A stretch of 64,000 nucleotides of DNA from Clavibacter sepedonicus (GTDB taxonomy: Bacteria > Actinomycetota > Actinomycetes > Actinomycetales > Microbacteriaceae). The position numbers were made by a program, and so were the translations under genes. A model generated the notes under the pieces. That model was not told where the DNA came from, made no database searches, and saw only the letters and a list, made by a program, of their open reading frames with translations. Where the stretch lies: the NCBI RefSeq assembly GCF_000069225.1, contig NC_010407.1, positions 1,550,001 to 1,614,000 of the forward strand, given 5' to 3'. Positions 9,222 to 20,024 of this stretch are shown piece after piece. Each line of letters opens with the position of its first letter. Positions within the stretch are counted from its first letter, which is position 1.

Positions 9222-9288
9222 GAGGCCCAGTATGCGGGCGTCGGCGTGGCGTGGATCCTCCGCTCAGGGCCCGGGGCACGCGCTCGGC

Positions 9289-9294
9289 TACGAT
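9289..9294 (+). promoter_or_regulatory. Putative -10 box, near-leaderless sua5 promoter
   Basis: TACGAT matches TANNNT and ends 10 bases before ATG 9305, so the transcript would have almost no leader. No Shine-Dalgarno sequence is present, which supports this reading. Confidence 0.5.
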
Positions 9295-9304
9295 GAGCGA
9301 CGAC

Positions 9305-10255
9305 ATGGCGCGCATCTACGACTGCTCAGTCGACACCGACCTCCTCCCCGGCATGAGACTCGCCCGACAGGCGGTGGGCCGCGGCGAGGTCGTCGTCATC
9401 CCCACGGACACCGTCTACGGCATCGCCGCCGACGCGTTCAACCCCGAGGCCGTCCAGCGGCTGCTCGACGCGAAGGGCCGCGGGCGCGACGCCCCGCCTC
9501 CCGTGCTCATCCCCGGCCAGTCGACCCTCGACGCCCTCGCCGACTTCGTCCCCGACGTCGTCCGCCGCATGGTGGACGAGTTCTGGCCGGGCGGCCTCAC
9601 GGTGATCCTGGTGGCGCAGCCCTCCCTCGTCTGGGATCTCGGCGAGACCCGCGGCACCGTCGCCCTGCGCATGCCCGCGAACTCCTACGCGCTCGTGCTC
9701 CTGGCCGAGACCGGGCCGCTCGCCGTGTCGTCCGCCAACAAGACGGGGCAGCCCGCCGCGGCGACCGCCCAGGAGGCCGTGGACCAGCTCGGCGAGTCGG
9801 TGGACATCTTCCTCGACGGCGGAGCCGCCGGGGGAGCGGCGTCGACCATCGTCGACGCCTCGCGCGTCACGCAGGCCGGCGGCCGCGTGCGCATCGTCCG
9901 CGAGGGCGCGATCACGCGCGCGCAGATCCAGCAGCTCATCGGCGACGAGCTCGAGCCCGTCGTCACCGCGCCCGTGGAGCCGGAGCAGGCCCCCGTCCCC
10001 GACGAGCCCGAGGCCCCGCGCGGCACGGCGAGCGGCGCGGAGCCGGTCGACGGATCCGCGGATCCCGATGCGGTCACGCCCGCCGCCGAGGCCCCGGCCG
10101 CGCCCGCGGAGGCGACGCCCGCGGAGGCGACGCCCGAAGCCGGCCCGACGTACCCCGAGTTCGTCGAGCCCGCCGGCCCGGCGTCCGCCGACGCTGCGCC
10201 CGCCGACGAGTCCGCGACCGAGCCCCCCGCGGATCCGCCCGCGCACCCCCGGTGA
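9305..10255 (+). CDS. L-threonylcarbamoyladenylate synthase (Sua5/YwlC family)
   Basis: This family makes threonylcarbamoyl-AMP from threonine, bicarbonate and ATP, the first step of the t6A37 tRNA modification. The YrdC fold covers ~1-215, with GEVVVIPTDTVYGIAADAF, the FWPGGLTVIL segment, and SSANKTGQPAA followed by SxIVDAS-type GAASTIVDASRV. An Ala/Pro/Glu-rich tail of ~100 residues follows and is unlikely to fold. I chose ATG 9305; ATG 9293 is in frame but overlaps the -10 box. The stop overlaps the GTG of the next gene by four bases. Its neighbourhood with prmC and wecA is typical of the order. Confidence 0.92.
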   Translation: MARIYDCSVDTDLLPGMRLARQAVGRGEVVVIPTDTVYGIAADAFNPEAVQRLLDAKGRGRDAPPPVLIPGQSTLDALADFVPDVVRRMVDEFWPGGLTVILVAQPSLVWDLGETRGTVALRMPANSYALVLLAETGPLAVSSANKTGQPAAATAQEAVDQLGESVDIFLDGGAAGGAASTIVDASRVTQAGGRVRIVREGAITRAQIQQLIGDELEPVVTAPVEPEQAPVPDEPEAPRGTASGAEPVDGSADPDAVTPAAEAPAAPAEATPAEATPEAGPTYPEFVEPAGPASADAAPADESATEPPADPPAHPR

Positions 10256-11571
10256 CCTACTACGCCGCCATGGCGGTCGTTTCGGCGGTCATCACGCTCG
10301 TCCTGTCGATGGTCGTCATGAAGCTCGGCTACCGATACCGGCTCTACCCGGCCATCCGCGCGCGCGACGTGCACACGCGCCCCACGCCCCGCCTCGGCGG
10401 CGTGGCCATGTTCGCCGGCATCCTGGTCGCGTTCGCGGTCGCGTCGCAGGTCTCCTGGTTCGGCCTCGTCTTCGACCGGCCCGGCCCGGTGTTCGCGATC
10501 CTCGGCGCCGCGCTCATGATCGTGGTCATCGGGGTCCTCGACGACATCTACGACCTCGACTGGATGATCAAGCTGGCCGGCCAGATCCTCGCCGCCGGCC
10601 TCCTCGCCTGGCAGGGCGTCGCCATCTCGTCGCTCCCCATCGGCGGTCTCACGGTCGGCTCGTCGCAGATGTCGATCATGCTGACGATCTTCGCCATCGT
10701 CCTCGTCATGAACGCCGTCAACTTCATTGACGGCCTCGACGGACTGGTCGCCGGCGTCGCGATCATCGCCAACGGCGCGTTCTTCCTCTACAGCTTCCTG
10801 CTCTCGGACACGGCGACGGGCCAGACCGAGCGCTTCAACCTCGCGTCGCTCATCAGCGCGATCCTCATCGGCGCGTGCCTCGGCTTCCTCCCGTTCAACT
10901 GGCACCCCGCCAAGCTCTTCATGGGCGATGCGGGCGCGCTGCTCGTCGGCCTCCTCATGGCCACCAGCGCCATCGCGGTCACGGGCGAGATCGACCCGAA
11001 CCCGGAGACCTTCGGCCGCTCGCAGCTGCTGCCCGCCTTCCTGCCGATCCTGCTGCCGTTCGCGATCCTCATCGTCCCGCTGCTCGACTTCGCCCTCGCC
11101 GTCTTCCGGCGCCTCAAGGCCGGCAAGTCGCCGTTCAGCGCGGACCGCAAGCACCTGCACCACCGCCTGCTCGACATGGGCCACTCGCGCCTGCACGCGA
11201 CGCTGATCTTCTACGCCTGGACCGGCGTCGTGTCCGTCGGCTGCCTGCTGATGTTCGTCGTGCAGCCCTACGCCTGGGGCGTCGCCTTCATCGCGGTCGG
11301 CATGGTCGCCTGCGCCGTCGTGACCCTCGCCCCGCTCAGCCGCCGGAAGCGCCTGGAGGCCGCGGCGCAGCTCGTGCCCGCCGCCGCCGAGTCCGAGGAC
11401 GCCGCCGCGTTCGACCCGCTCGACGAGGCCGCGACCGACCGACCGCTGGCGCGCCTCACGGAGTCCGAGCTCGAGGCCGTCGAGCGCGAGCACGCGGAGC
11501 TCGCCACGGGAGCCATCGCGACCCGCCCCACCGACGCCCCGCACCCGGGGACAGCCAAGGAGACGACATGA
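10252..11571 (+). CDS. wecA: Undecaprenyl-phosphate N-acetylhexosamine-1-phosphate transferase (WecA/TagO-like)
   Basis: This 439-residue integral membrane protein of the MraY/WecA family transfers a sugar-1-phosphate from UDP-sugar to undecaprenyl phosphate and so starts cell-wall polysaccharide synthesis. About ten or eleven hydrophobic segments are visible. The catalytic Mg-binding pair is D97-D98 in IGVLDDIYDLDW, followed by NFIDGLDGLVAG, FMGDAGAL and the HLHHRL motif typical of WecA rather than MraY. The C-terminal ~85 residues are hydrophilic and acidic. GTG 10252 overlaps the preceding stop. The sugar (GlcNAc is usual) is inferred from the family. Confidence 0.93.
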   Translation: MTYYAAMAVVSAVITLVLSMVVMKLGYRYRLYPAIRARDVHTRPTPRLGGVAMFAGILVAFAVASQVSWFGLVFDRPGPVFAILGAALMIVVIGVLDDIYDLDWMIKLAGQILAAGLLAWQGVAISSLPIGGLTVGSSQMSIMLTIFAIVLVMNAVNFIDGLDGLVAGVAIIANGAFFLYSFLLSDTATGQTERFNLASLISAILIGACLGFLPFNWHPAKLFMGDAGALLVGLLMATSAIAVTGEIDPNPETFGRSQLLPAFLPILLPFAILIVPLLDFALAVFRRLKAGKSPFSADRKHLHHRLLDMGHSRLHATLIFYAWTGVVSVGCLLMFVVQPYAWGVAFIAVGMVACAVVTLAPLSRRKRLEAAAQLVPAAAESEDAAAFDPLDEAATDRPLARLTESELEAVEREHAELATGAIATRPTDAPHPGTAKETT

Positions 11572-12038
11572 CCGACAGCCCGAGCGCCCCCGCCCCGGCG
11601 GAGCGCCCCGCGAAGAAGGACGTCTACACGCGCATCCTCGTCGGGGGAGCGCTGCTCGCCCTCGCCATCGCGGTGGTCGGCGGCATCGTCGGCTTCGCGG
11701 TCGACGGCGGCCGCGGCCTCCTCAGCGCCGTCATCGGCAGCGCCATGGCCCTCGTGTTCCTCGGGCTCACGGCCGGCAGCATCCTCTTCGCGAACCGCTT
11801 CCAGTCCTCGCCGATCTACCCGACCCTGTTCTTCTCGGTCGTGCTCGGCGCGTGGCTGCTCAAGTTCGTGGTCTTCCTCGCGGTCGCGATGGTGCTCAAG
11901 GAGCAGCCGTGGATCAACCTCGTCGTGCTCTTCGTCACGGTGATCGTCGGCGTCGTCGGAGCGCTGGTGATGGACATGATCGTGATCACCAAGGCCCGCG
12001 TGGGCTACGTCAGCGACGCGCAGCTCCCCGGGCGCTAG
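11568..12038 (+). CDS. AtpI-like small membrane protein
   Basis: This 156-residue protein has four predicted membrane helices (ILVGGALLALAIAVVGGIVG, LLSAVIGSAMALVFLG, PTLFFSVVLGAWLLKFVVFL, LVVLFVTVIVGVVGALVMD) after a hydrophilic N-terminus. Position and topology match the protein encoded between wecA and atpB in actinobacterial ATP synthase loci, an AtpI-like accessory factor for c-ring assembly. The ATGA overlap couples it to wecA. Here it is followed not by atpB but by an IS whose left flank holds its TAG stop (12036-12038). Function is inferred from context, because the family is poorly conserved. Confidence 0.75.
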   Translation: MTDSPSAPAPAERPAKKDVYTRILVGGALLALAIAVVGGIVGFAVDGGRGLLSAVIGSAMALVFLGLTAGSILFANRFQSSPIYPTLFFSVVLGAWLLKFVVFLAVAMVLKEQPWINLVVLFVTVIVGVVGALVMDMIVITKARVGYVSDAQLPGR

Positions 12039-12039
12039 C

Positions 12040-13107
12040 TGTACTCGGCCATGACGTTGGTGACACTTCGGGGCGTGTGAAGAGGCCTCCTGGCTTGATG
12101 GAGCTGTTCAGTTCAACCATCGCCAGGAGGCCTCGATGTCCCACGGTAATGCTCGTCTGACGGTTCACGGGAGGGTTCTCCTCGTGCGGCGGGTGGTGGA
12201 GGATCGTCGGCCGGTCGCGCACGTCGCGCGGGAGCTGGGGGTGTCGCGGCAGTGCGCGCATCGATGGGTGAACCGGTTCCGTGCCGAGGGGCTGCGAGGG
12301 CTGACGGATCGGTCATCGCGGCCCCGGTCAGTACCGAGGCGAACGAGCCCGGAGCGGGAACGGGCCGTGCTGGAAGCGCGGGCCCAGTTGCGGGCGGGTC
12401 CTGCGCGGCTGGCGCCGGTGACAGGTGTTCCATCCCGTACGATCTCCCGCATCCTGCGCCGGCACGGGGCGCCGCCGTTGGCATGGTTGGACCCCGTCAC
12501 CGGGGCCGTGATCCGGGCATCCCGGTCAACGGCGCACCGGTATGAGCACGAGCATCCGGGTGATCTGATCCACGTGGACGTGAAGAAGCTCGGGAGGATC
12601 CCGGACGGAGGCGGCTGGCGGGTCCACGGGCGCAGCGAGCAGGTCCGCGGCCGCGGGATCGGGTTCGATTACGTCCATGCCGCGGTCGATGACCACACCC
12701 GTCTCGCCTACGCGGAGATCCATCCCGATGAGAAAGGCGCGACCGCGGCCGGGTTCCTGACCCGCGCAGCGGCGTACTTCGCCGGGCATGGGATCACCCG
12801 GATCGAGCGGGTCATCACGGACAACGCGTTCGCCTACCGGCACTCGACCGCGTTCAAGAACGCCGTCCAGGACCTGGGCGCGCGGCAGAAGTTCATCCGC
12901 CCGCACTGCCCCTGGCAGAACGGCAAGGTCGAGCGCTTCAACCGGACCCTCGCGACCGAGTGGGCCTACCGGCAACCCTTCACCAGCAACCAACACCGGG
13001 CCGACGCGCTTGACCCCTTCATCGAGCACTACAACACTGAACGAATCCACTCAAGCCACGGGCTCACGCCCGCGGCCCGAGTGTCACCAACGTCATGACC
13101 CAGTACA
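12040..13107 (+). mobile_element. IS481-family insertion sequence, copy B (1068 bp)
   Basis: This is the second copy of the element at 2626-3693, in opposite orientation and with only about three base differences visible. The left end reads TGTACTCGGCCATGACGTTG and the right end finishes CAACGTCATGACCCAGTACA. Flanks are GCTAGC (12034-12039) and TCTAGC (13108-13113). The outer bases do not match, so this is not a clean 6-bp duplication. Gene content changes abruptly across it: an atpI-like gene on the left, haemoglobin and MscS genes on the right. Confidence 0.93.
12136..13098 (+). CDS. IS481-family transposase (copy B)
   Basis: This is a 320-residue DDE transposase with the same architecture as the copy at 2635-3597: N-terminal helix-turn-helix, then an rve core with LIHVDVKKLG, VITDNAFAYR and QNGKVERFNRT. 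Its strong AGGAGG is seven bases before ATG. The only residue difference seen from copy A is H for R in YFAGHGITR. Both copies look able to make active enzyme. Confidence 0.95.
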   Translation: MSHGNARLTVHGRVLLVRRVVEDRRPVAHVARELGVSRQCAHRWVNRFRAEGLRGLTDRSSRPRSVPRRTSPERERAVLEARAQLRAGPARLAPVTGVPSRTISRILRRHGAPPLAWLDPVTGAVIRASRSTAHRYEHEHPGDLIHVDVKKLGRIPDGGGWRVHGRSEQVRGRGIGFDYVHAAVDDHTRLAYAEIHPDEKGATAAGFLTRAAAYFAGHGITRIERVITDNAFAYRHSTAFKNAVQDLGARQKFIRPHCPWQNGKVERFNRTLATEWAYRQPFTSNQHRADALDPFIEHYNTERIHSSHGLTPAARVSPTS

Positions 13108-13151
13108 TCTAGCGCGCCCTCCGGCCCGGGCGCGTCCCGTCGCCGCCGCGA

Positions 13152-13547
13152 TCAGGACTCGTCGAACGTGTTGACCATCGCGTGGGCGGCGCGCTCGAGG
13201 TAGTCCCAGAGCTGCGCCTCGTGCGTCGGCGACAGGTCGAGCGAGTCGACGGCCACGCGCATGTGCGCGAGCCACCGGTCGCGCGCGTCCGGGTTCACGC
13301 GGAACGGCATGTGCCGCATCCGCAGGCGCGGGTGGCCGCGCTGGTCGCTGTAGGTCGTGGGGCCGCCCCAGTACTGCTCGAGGAATCCGGTGAGGCGCTG
13401 GATGGCGCCCTCGAGGTCCTCCTCCGGGTACATCGCGACGAGCACCGGATCGTCAGCGACCCCCCGGTAGAACTCGCGGACGAGCCTCTCGAAGGTGGGG
13501 CGGCCGCCGACGTCCTCGTAGAACGAGTTTGCGAGCAGGTCGGCCAT
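13152..13547 (-). CDS. glbO: Group II truncated haemoglobin (trHbO)
   Basis: This 131-residue globin fits the 2-on-2 group II family, which binds O2 and reacts with NO or peroxide. Family marks are the N-terminal NSFYEDVGGRPTFERLVREFY with tyrosine B10 at Y27, the loop FLEQYWGGP, proximal histidine F8 at H79 in LRMRHMPF, and tryptophan G8 at W92 in RDRWLAHM. The ATG overlaps the MscS stop by one base, so the two are translated from one message. The gene ends ~45 bases from the IS at 12040-13107. A role in oxygen or redox chemistry is inferred from the family. Confidence 0.93.
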   Translation of the reverse strand: MADLLANSFYEDVGGRPTFERLVREFYRGVADDPVLVAMYPEEDLEGAIQRLTGFLEQYWGGPTTYSDQRGHPRLRMRHMPFRVNPDARDRWLAHMRVAVDSLDLSPTHEAQLWDYLERAAHAMVNTFDES

Positions 13548-14890
13548 CAGGACTCCTCGGGCGGCGTCGCGGGCTTCCGCGGCTGGCGGGGAGCGCGGGG
13601 CGGCTTCGGGGGAGCGGCGTCCTCGGATCCCGCGGCCGTGCCGGTCGTCGCCTCGCGTGACGGCGCGGGCGCGGACGCCGGCTCCTCGGGGAGGACGGTC
13701 CAGGCGGCGGTGACCTCGTCCTCGTCCGGGTCCGCGGTGGGTGCCGGGTCCTGGGCGGGGATCATCTGCGTGGCGCGCGGGTCGGGTCGGGAACCGGCCG
13801 CGCCGCGGACGACCGGCGAGGTCGATCCGGCGGGCGCAGATGCGGCGCCTGTGGATCCGGCAGGCGAGGATGCGGGCTGGCGCTGGGCGACCTTCCGGGC
13901 GGCGCGCTTCCGGGGAGCCGGCTGCTCGGGCTGCTGCACGGGCGTGGACGCCGTGCGCGGAGGATGCGCCCCGCCCACGCTCGCGGCGCTCTCGAATCCG
14001 GTGAGCACGACGGCGGAGAGCGACGGCAGGGTGACGCCCATCGCGTCGAGGCTCGCCTTGAGGCGACCGCGGAGCTCGCGGGAGACATCGTCGCGCGCGT
14101 TGCTGCGCGTCTTGACGACGATCCGGATCACGACCGCCGACTCCGAGATCGACTCGATGCCCCACAGCTCGGGCTTCTCGACGATGCGCGAGCGCCACTT
14201 CGGGGTGGACGCGAGCTCGGTCGCGGTGGCGAGCATGCGCTCCTGCACGGACTGCACGTCGGTGTCGTAGGGCACCGCGAGGTCGATGACGACGCGCGCC
14301 CAACCCTGCGACATGTTGCCGACCCGGAGGATCTCGCCGTTGCGCACGAACCAGAGCGTGCCGTTGACGTCGCGGAGGGTCGTGATGCGGATGCCGACAG
14401 TCTCGACGACGCCCGTCGCGGGTCCGACGTCGACGACGTCGCCGACGCCGAGCTGGTCCTCCACGACCATGAACAGGCCGTTGAGAATGTCCTTGACGAT
14501 GTTCTGCGCGCCGAATCCGAGGCCCGCGCCGAGGGCGGCCGTGAGGAGGGCGAGGGATGTGAGGACACCGGGTTGCGCAGCCTCCACGACGAGCGACAGC
14601 ACGATCACCACGACCACCACCGTCGTGATGTTGCTGAGGACGCTGCCGAGCGTCCGCGTCCGCTGGACGACCCGGACCGCCGTCAGCGGTGACGCCTGGA
14701 TTGACTGCGTGTCATCGACGTTCTGGCGCTTCTTGACGCCGGACACGATCTGGTCGACCGTGTTGCGGATCACGACCAGGAGGATCCAGCGGAGCACGAT
14801 GCCGCCGACGATGTAGGACACGATCTGGATCAACGTGCCCCAGGTGGAGAAGAACGAGCCGTCGCCGCAGCACACCATGCTCAGGTCCAT
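13547..14890 (-). CDS. Small-conductance mechanosensitive channel (MscS family)
   Basis: This 447-residue inner-membrane channel releases solutes on hypo-osmotic shock. A first helix at ~22-42 (IVSYIVGGIVLRWILLVVI) and a pair at ~75-130 lead into the pore helix and linker GLGFGAQNIVKDILNGLFMVVEDQLGVGDVV, the hallmark of MscS. A β-domain follows (WFVRNGEILRVGNMSQGWAR). The last ~140 residues are Pro/Ala/Thr-rich and lack family similarity. It is coupled to the downstream globin gene by a one-base overlap. ATG 14890 gives a plausible N-terminus with weak GGAAG upstream. Confidence 0.93.
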   Translation of the reverse strand: MDLSMVCCGDGSFFSTWGTLIQIVSYIVGGIVLRWILLVVIRNTVDQIVSGVKKRQNVDDTQSIQASPLTAVRVVQRTRTLGSVLSNITTVVVVVIVLSLVVEAAQPGVLTSLALLTAALGAGLGFGAQNIVKDILNGLFMVVEDQLGVGDVVDVGPATGVVETVGIRITTLRDVNGTLWFVRNGEILRVGNMSQGWARVVIDLAVPYDTDVQSVQERMLATATELASTPKWRSRIVEKPELWGIESISESAVVIRIVVKTRSNARDDVSRELRGRLKASLDAMGVTLPSLSAVVLTGFESAASVGGAHPPRTASTPVQQPEQPAPRKRAARKVAQRQPASSPAGSTGAASAPAGSTSPVVRGAAGSRPDPRATQMIPAQDPAPTADPDEDEVTAAWTVLPEEPASAPAPSREATTGTAAGSEDAAPPKPPRAPRQPRKPATPPEES

Positions 14891-14998
14891 CGCGACGCGC
14901 TTCCGACGGGGGTGAGGAGAGGGGAGGTCATCCGGCCGAGTGTACCGGCGGCCTCCCGGGCCGGCCCTGGGTCCGTCCGCAGGAGCGGGGCGGTGCGA

Positions 14999-15034
14999 CG
15001 AGGGGGACGGCCGCGTGCGCGACCGTCCCCCTCG
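14999..15034 (-). terminator. Hairpin terminator after pepN
   Basis: A perfect 12-bp stem (CGAGGGGGACGG with its complement, arms 14999-15010 and 15023-15034) and a 12-base loop lie 14 bases after the pepN stop. There is no clear U-tract, as is common in high-GC genomes. Confidence 0.8.
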
Positions 15035-15047
15035 GTGGAGCTCGCGG

Positions 15048-17591
<2,544 letters not shown>

Positions 17592-17731
17592 GGTGCTCCT
17601 GCTCGTCCGTGAGGTGGGTGGGCCGTGCGTGCGGACGCGCCTCGCGCGACGGTGCACCTGGCGGTCGGGACCACGGGTGCGCAGGCGGAGCGGCGCCGCT
17701 TTCGGAGCCGATCCTATTGCGTCGGCTGACC

Positions 17732-17737
17732 TAGGCT
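17732..17737 (+). promoter_or_regulatory. Putative -10 box, leaderless DsbA-family gene
   Basis: TAGGCT ends 6 bases before ATG 17744. Transcription would begin at or next to the start codon, and no ribosome binding site is present. Confidence 0.55.
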
Positions 17738-17743
17738 TGCGGC

Positions 17744-18370
17744 ATGTCCGACGTACAGAGCAGGCCCCGCACGACCGCCGTCGAGTTCTGGTTCGACCCG
17801 TCCTGCCCCTGGGCGTGGATGACCTCCCGCTGGGTCGACGAGGTCGCCCGCCACCGCGACCTCGACATCACCTGGCGCGTGATGAGCCTCGCCGTCCTCA
17901 ACGAGGACAAGGCGGACGACCCGAACTTCGCCGCATTCCTCCCGCGCGCGCTCCGGTTCACGCGCCTCGTGGCCGCCGTCGAGGCAGAGCACGGCGCCGA
18001 GCACGTCAAGCCGCTGTACGACGCGCTGGGCACCCGGATCCACCTGCGCGACCAGAAGGACGCCGACGTCGTCATCCCCGAGGTGCTCGCCGAGCTCGGC
18101 CTCCCGGCGGGGCTCGCCGAGACCAGCCGCACCGACCGCTACGACGAGCCGATGCGCGCCAGCCACTTCGACGGCATCGAGCGCGTCGGCCAGGACGTCG
18201 GCACGCCCGTCATCGCGGTCGACGGCGTCGCCTTCTTCGGTCCCGTCATCTCGCCCGCGCCGAAGGGCGAGGAGGCCGTGAGGCTGTGGGACGGCGTCGT
18301 GGCCGTCGCCGCGTACCCGGGGTTCTTCGAGATCAAGCGCTCGCGCACCGTGGGCCCCATCTTCGACTGA
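17744..18370 (+). CDS. DsbA-like protein of the mycothiol-dependent nitroreductase (Rv2466c) type, single cysteine
   Basis: This 208-residue thioredoxin-fold protein has the DsbA helical insertion. The N-terminus FWFDPSCPWAWMTSRW aligns in kind with Rv2466c-type enzymes, which reduce disulfides and nitro compounds using mycothiol. The active site reads C21-P-W-A24 where Rv2466c has CPWC, so no resolving cysteine is present at that position. The cis-proline loop is GTPVIAVDG. The protein has no signal peptide and should be cytoplasmic. It is divergent from pepN. Family assignment is from pattern recall; monothiol chemistry is inference. Confidence 0.85.
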   Translation: MSDVQSRPRTTAVEFWFDPSCPWAWMTSRWVDEVARHRDLDITWRVMSLAVLNEDKADDPNFAAFLPRALRFTRLVAAVEAEHGAEHVKPLYDALGTRIHLRDQKDADVVIPEVLAELGLPAGLAETSRTDRYDEPMRASHFDGIERVGQDVGTPVIAVDGVAFFGPVISPAPKGEEAVRLWDGVVAVAAYPGFFEIKRSRTVGPIFD

Positions 18371-18483
18371 TCCTTTCCCGTCGCGCGCGCGGCGGCCGGG
18401 CGCCGAGGGCGTCCGGCCGCGGCGCGTCCGGCACCGCCCGCGCCGCGGGCACGACGCCGCCTGCGCGGCAGGAGGAGTGCACG

Positions 18484-18972
18484 ATGCGCATCCACATCGC
18501 GACCGACCACGCCGGGCTCGACTTCTCGCGGTTCCTCGCCGAGCACCTGGGCGCCCAGGGGCACGACGTGGTCGACCACGGCCCCACCTCGTACGACCCG
18601 CTCGACGACTACCCGTCGTTCTGCATCCGCGCGGCCCGCGCGGTCGTCGCCGACCAACGCGGCGGCACCACCGCCCTGGGCGTGGTGTTCGGCGGATCCG
18701 GCAACGGCGAGCAGATCGCCGCGAACAAGGTCGAGGGCGTGCGCGCCGCGCTCGTCTGGAACCTCTCGACCGCCGTGCTCGCGCGCCAGCACAACGACGC
18801 CAACGTGATCTCCATCGGCGCCCGCCAGCACACCGTCGAGGAGGCCACGGCCTTCATCGACGCGTTCATCGCCGAGCCGTTCTCGGCGGAGGAGCGGCAC
18901 GCGCGCCGCATCGCGCAGCTCGCCGAGTACGAGACGACGGGGGCCATCGCCGGTCACCCCGTCACGGACTAG
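18484..18972 (+). CDS. rpiB: Ribose-5-phosphate isomerase B
   Basis: This 162-residue enzyme interconverts ribulose-5-phosphate and ribose-5-phosphate in the pentose phosphate pathway. The N-terminal IATDHAGLDF contains the conserved D-H, and the active-site loop is GGSGNGEQIAANKVEGVRAAL, the actinobacterial form in which the catalytic cysteine of E. coli RpiB is not at that site. RQHNDANVISIGARQ follows. ATG 18484 has a strong AGGAGG. The Nei-like gene begins six bases after the stop, so the two are probably co-transcribed. Confidence 0.94.
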   Translation: MRIHIATDHAGLDFSRFLAEHLGAQGHDVVDHGPTSYDPLDDYPSFCIRAARAVVADQRGGTTALGVVFGGSGNGEQIAANKVEGVRAALVWNLSTAVLARQHNDANVISIGARQHTVEEATAFIDAFIAEPFSAEERHARRIAQLAEYETTGAIAGHPVTD

Positions 18973-18978
18973 GCAGCC

Positions 18979-19968
18979 GTGCCCGAGGGGCATTCGATCC
19001 ACCGGATCGCGAAGCAGTTCGAAGCGCACTTCGTGGGGGACGTCGTGCAGGCGTCGTCGCCGCAGGGCCGGTTCGCGGAGGGCGCCGCCGTGCTCGACGG
19101 CCGGCGGCTGCTCGCCGCCAAGGCCGTCGGCAAGCAGATGTTCCTCGAGTTCGACGGCGACGTCTGGCTGCGCGTGCACCTCGGCCTCTACGGCGCGTGG
19201 GACTTCGCGGGCGACGTCACGACGCTCAACCGCATGGGGCAGAACGGGATGCGCGGCGACGTGCCCGTGGACGACCGGGTCGACGACGCACCGGTCGACG
19301 CTGCTGCCGAGGACTCGCTCGCCAGCATCGGCGCGCCCCGCCGTGCGCGACTGCGGATGGCGGAGCAGGAGAAGGTGCACGACCCGTTCTCCGCCGAGGC
19401 GTGGCCCCCCGAACCCGTCGGCCAGGTGCGCGTGCGCCTGCTCACCGAGCGGGCGGTGGCCGACCTCCGCGGCCCGACCGCGTGCGTCGTCGCCAGCCCC
19501 GACGAGGTGCAGCAGGCCATCGACAAGCTGGGCCCGGATCCCCTCGTCGACGGCGGCACGCGCTCCGAGGACCGGTTCACGGCCACCGTCCGCAAGAAGC
19601 CGACGGCCATCGGCCTGCTGCTCATGGACCAGGCGGTGGTCAGCGGGATCGGCAACGTCTACCGGGCCGAGCTCCTGTTCCGCGCCCGGCAGAACCCGCA
19701 CACGCCGGGACGCGACGTGCCCGAGGACGTGGTCCGCGGACTGTGGCGCGACTGGTCGAAGCTCCTGCGCAAGGGCGTCGAGGTCGGCCAGATGATGACG
19801 ATGGACGGGCTGCGCGGGAAGAAGCTCGACGCCGCGCTCCGCAACCGCGCGGACCGGCACTGGGTGTACCACCGCGAGGGGCTGCCGTGCCGGGTGTGCG
19901 GCACGAACGTCGTGATGGAGGAGGCCGCGGGCCGCAAGCTGTACTGGTGCCCGTACTGCCAGGCGTGA
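18979..19968 (+). CDS. Fpg/Nei-family DNA glycosylase (Nei-like)
   Basis: This 329-residue base-excision repair glycosylase/AP lyase starts MPEGHSIHR, so the mature N-terminal proline is the nucleophile and E3 the catalytic acid. PEGH with SIHRIA points to the endonuclease VIII-like branch, which removes oxidised pyrimidines, rather than MutM. The helix-two-turns-helix GIGNVYRAELLFRARQNPHTPG and a C-terminal zinc finger (CRVCGTN...WCPYC) are complete. A non-conserved hydrophilic stretch at ~95-150 makes it longer than the usual ~270 residues. The start is GTG, six bases after rpiB. Confidence 0.92.
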   Translation: MPEGHSIHRIAKQFEAHFVGDVVQASSPQGRFAEGAAVLDGRRLLAAKAVGKQMFLEFDGDVWLRVHLGLYGAWDFAGDVTTLNRMGQNGMRGDVPVDDRVDDAPVDAAAEDSLASIGAPRRARLRMAEQEKVHDPFSAEAWPPEPVGQVRVRLLTERAVADLRGPTACVVASPDEVQQAIDKLGPDPLVDGGTRSEDRFTATVRKKPTAIGLLLMDQAVVSGIGNVYRAELLFRARQNPHTPGRDVPEDVVRGLWRDWSKLLRKGVEVGQMMTMDGLRGKKLDAALRNRADRHWVYHREGLPCRVCGTNVVMEEAAGRKLYWCPYCQA

Positions 19969-20024
19969 CGCGGCGAGGCGACCGGCGCGGGACCTGGGCT
20001 GGCGCGGTGCCTCGATGATGAGGC

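Noticed and set aside
2626..13107. Composite transposon made of the two IS copies carrying rho to the atpI-like gene
   Set aside because: The enclosed genes are essential and in the conserved chromosomal order next to thrB, so they have not been mobilised; only the right junction is non-canonical.
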